From Oxyruncus cristatus (taxonomy: Eukaryota; Chordata; Aves; Passeriformes; Cotingidae): 64,000 nucleotides of DNA. Location: positions 1,375,776 to 1,439,775 of the forward strand of contig VXAY01002359.1 of NCBI GenBank assembly GCA_013399855.1. The letters run 5' to 3'. The number at the start of each line of letters is the position of its first letter. Position 1 is the first letter of the stretch. The notes beneath the pieces are model-generated. The model was given only the letters and a program-made list of their open reading frames with translations, searched no databases and was not told where the DNA came from. The position numbers and the translations under genes were made by a program. Below, piece by piece: positions 61,001-64,000 of this stretch.

Positions 61001-64000
61001 TGGGCCTCTCTCAGCAGAGCTGCCATGAAAGCCAACACCCCCAGGTTCCACTGCTGGCTGCCTGCATGAAACTAAAGTTAGAAGCCAAGCTGAGCACCAT
61101 CAGGGGTGGGGTTGGGTGTCAAGGCAAGTCTGTGGCCACGTGAGAAGATGCAGAGGGAGCCTCATGTCTTCCTTCCTCAAGTAAGGAAATAAAGGAAGTA
61201 AACTGAAGAGTTACGGTAACAAATCTTACCCTGCAAAGCAGATTTTGAGATGACAAAAAGACAGATGCAACTTTTTAAGTAACACAAAATGCAAGCGCAT
61301 TTCCTGAGGAGTCAGCTACCCCTCTACAACTAGTCTCAATGCCAATTATAGCAGACAATGAGCTAAATATAAAAACCCATAAATCTCACAGTTTGAGATA
61401 ACTTCGAAGAAGGTGTTAAAGTTAACTTTGAGACTATGCAACAAGATTTCAGCCTTCCCATAATGAATATGGCAACCACGTCCATCAAAGCACCCCATGA
61501 TTTGTGGGAACAGAGAGGCTGAAGAGATTATGTGGATACTTCACATATTTCTCCAAGAGTTACAGAAGGAATTTTCTGCTCACAGAACTTCAGGGATGAG
61601 AACTTGACTGTGCAAAATATCAATGGCAAGACTTTAGTGAGACTAGTAACTTCAGTAATCTCTGCATGTGACTGGGCTATGGTCACTCCGAACTGCAGCA
61701 GCTGGATTAGTGAGGCTGTCATGGGAATACCACAATGTTTGACTTTCTGCAACAGGGTTGAGAACAGAGATCCAGCCTGCAGAGACTTGTAGGCTTCAGA
61801 ACTTCATCTTTTTGTTAAAGTAACTCCTCCATTCTAACCTCAAGTGCACAGACAGGCTGCCATCCCCGCACCAGACAGAACTCAGAACATGGTTTATCTG
61901 ACAGCTTATCATATGGCCTGTCCCTTCCTAACAGGCCCCTCTTATATTTGATATCACCAAACTGCATCTTTTCTATTCATGGTAGCATACTGCAGTCTGC
62001 ATGTTTTCCACTGCTTCTCCCAAGCCTCTGGCTGCCCAAGGAGCTTTCCCGACATGCTACGATAGCCAGTTACCTCCCTATGGGAGAACAATATCTCAAG
62101 CAGCTTTTGTCAACTTCTCAAAGCTAAACAGCCAAGGAAAGCTTCAAATCCAGTTGCCAGTAGGAATACATATATATTAGGAAGTTGGACTGAATTCCAG
62201 TTTCTGCTCTACAAATATAGCTGGGGGAAAAAAAACAACTTCCACAAAAACAGAGAAACTGAACAAAGTTACCACAGTTTTCCAGGCTGTGAGCTGTAGC
62301 TCTTGTCCTTCAGTAGCCATCAGGCTGTAACGTTACCTGTACACATCCATCTGCAGAACAGCAACACCTGTGCTTTAAGCAGCAAGGCCACTTTAATATG
62401 GAGAGCTCCAAATTTGCCACTGCTTGTATGCAGGTCACAGCTTAGCTGCAGAGGGAACCTCAGCATCCTTCACCTCCTCTTGTGCTGGATTTGTTAAATG
62501 CTCTCTCAGCATACTCAGACACACACCTTCAGCTCCCCCAATCAAAAGATGTTGACACTTATCCCTGAGTACCTGTATGCAACACAAGGGATCAGGTAGG
62601 CCCTCACACTTCCCTGTGCTACAGAGGTGGCTCCACGACACCCTCAGAGGTTGGTCAGCCAGCACCAGGACCCTGTCCCTGCATACACCAAACTGTAGCA
62701 ACGTAATATTTCAAAGAGTGGTACGACTATCAACAGATCAGAAAAGCAATCTAAGGAGCTTTACACTGTGACTTTCCATAAAAAACCAAACAGGTTTGAG
62801 GAAGATTCCATAATCTACCACTTCCTTCACTCTTCACAGCTGGTAATTTCTAGGAAGCAAAAAGAAGTCACCATCATCCTCCTTCCAGATCACAAGAGCG
62901 CTAAGATGGTAAGAGGGTGGGGAAGGCCAATTTCTCCAGAGTTGCTCAGGCAGGCACATTCTAGAAAGGGACAGAAAGCCAAGGAGGTTTTCTGAATACA
63001 TTTGTACTTCCCTGTTGCATTCTGTGACTGGAACCAAACCAACGAAAACCCCAATACATCTACGCTCAGGTCTGCAGTGTCAGTGCTTACCAAGTAACCA
63101 ACCCCTCTGTCTGTATTCTTCTACTGCTCACTTTCCACCCACCAAGAACGGCTTTTAGATCAGTTCACCAAACTTGCTTAATGCCAATTAGAAGATTATT
63201 TTGATCACTAAATACAGTATTAATATTTAAGAGTATTTTCAGTACACTGGGTGGAAACACTAGACACTCTCAAAAATAAACAAAGATACAGAACTGGCTC
63301 AAACAGTAAATATTAAACTGTTCACAGAAACAGTAAATACTGACATTTTTGATTTATTTCTTACTGTAACTTAGTAAGAAAGTATTTTCTTGGTCAAAGA
63401 AAAGCTGGGGGGCAGTTGATTGGTTGGTTCTGAAGTTATTGAGGAAGTTTTACTTTCTATGCTTTTATTCAGTACTTATTAAAAAAAAAATTTAAAAAAA
63501 ATTAACCCAATCTCCCTTCCATAAACAGAAGCTCCTTTCCTGTATTCTACGAAGTGTCTTGCTGAGATTTACAATCTCTTTCAAGGAAGGACTTATATAA
63601 CTCAGGATTAATTTACACGTTGAACTATCAAATTTTACTGCAGAGTTGTGGAAAGAGAAAGTGGGGCCCAGGAAGGAAGGAAGGAAGCCGGACAAGCCCC
63701 CAAAGAGCTCACACCCAGTGTTCTTCCAAGACAACTATGCCCAGTAAGAAAAATTCAAATGTGTCTATTCACATGAATAATAACTCTTGCTAGCACAGCC
63801 TTCCCAGTGATGGACTCTAGAGCAGCTTGACACTAGACTGTGATAAAGCTCAACAGTGTCCACATTTAGACATAACCCAGCTCTTTTCATTAATTAAGTT
63901 TTCCTGCAGGATAAAATACATTGTGGAACATTACATTAAAAATGAGACCTTTAAATATCTCTTGTAAGACACTGAAGTTAAAACTAAAATAAAACCCCAC
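52061..64000. other. Long probable intronic stretch, no exon recognised
   Basis: About 12 kb of AT-leaning unique DNA upstream (minus strand) of the terminal exon. It contains small homopolymers (G run at 54542-54554, C run at about 59274-59282), an (AAGG)-type tract at about 63672-63687 and A-runs near 60288-60296 and 63481-63490. A GC-richer piece at about 60950-61080 has no frame of interest. The minus-strand frame of 142 codons at 59446-59874 and the others have no recognised homology. AT-rich complex stretches near 57280-57540 and 63180-63360 could be weakly conserved but give nothing specific. Confidence 0.5.

Overview
The window looks like vertebrate nuclear DNA, most probably from a bird. 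The best evidence is a CR1 non-LTR retrotransposon 3' end at about 938-1217, which ends in the short ATTCTATT-like tail typical of CR1. A much older, reverse-oriented CR1 relic probably lies at 27655-27815. The rest is AT-leaning, repeat-poor and gene-poor, with no Alu- or L1-like repeats and no bacterial operon structure. A 30-base N run at 52031-52060 marks a draft-assembly gap. Turtles and crocodilians also carry CR1, so bird is an inference from the overall compact, repeat-poor character.

Only one piece of a gene is supported. On the minus strand, positions 44996-44958 form a short terminal coding exon of 39 nt, phase 0, ending NDDLHNLNKSFF-stop. It is preceded by a textbook branch point, pyrimidine tract and AG. 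It is followed by about 1 kb of A/T-rich 3' untranslated sequence that ends at an AATAAA signal (43949-43954, minus strand) with a U-rich downstream element. The gene therefore enters from beyond the right edge, and 44997-64000 is probably its last intron or introns. I could not identify the gene from 12 residues.

Everything left of 43.9 kb reads as intergenic or intronic DNA without recognisable exons. Many open frames exist, but they have the lengths expected by chance at this base composition and resemble no family I know. Against this background, about a dozen stretches have the texture of conserved non-coding regulatory elements: dense homeodomain cores (TAATTA), POU octamer, SOX, FOX and E-box-like words with few simple repeats. 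The strongest are 49490-49870, 41940-42640, 23820-24560, 5160-5300 and 6000-6235. Such spacing is typical of the regulatory landscape around a developmental gene, but conservation cannot be measured from one sequence.

Other structure includes a dispersed set of A/C-rich tracts (largest 50109-50304), an AGG/CCT microsatellite in the 3' UTR, two near-perfect short hairpins (15407-15437 and 21364-21389), a local GC-rich CpG-bearing patch (45770-46060) and a short tandem duplication near the left edge. No convincing new biological system was found. The items most worth checking are the unidentified terminal exon and the candidate enhancers.
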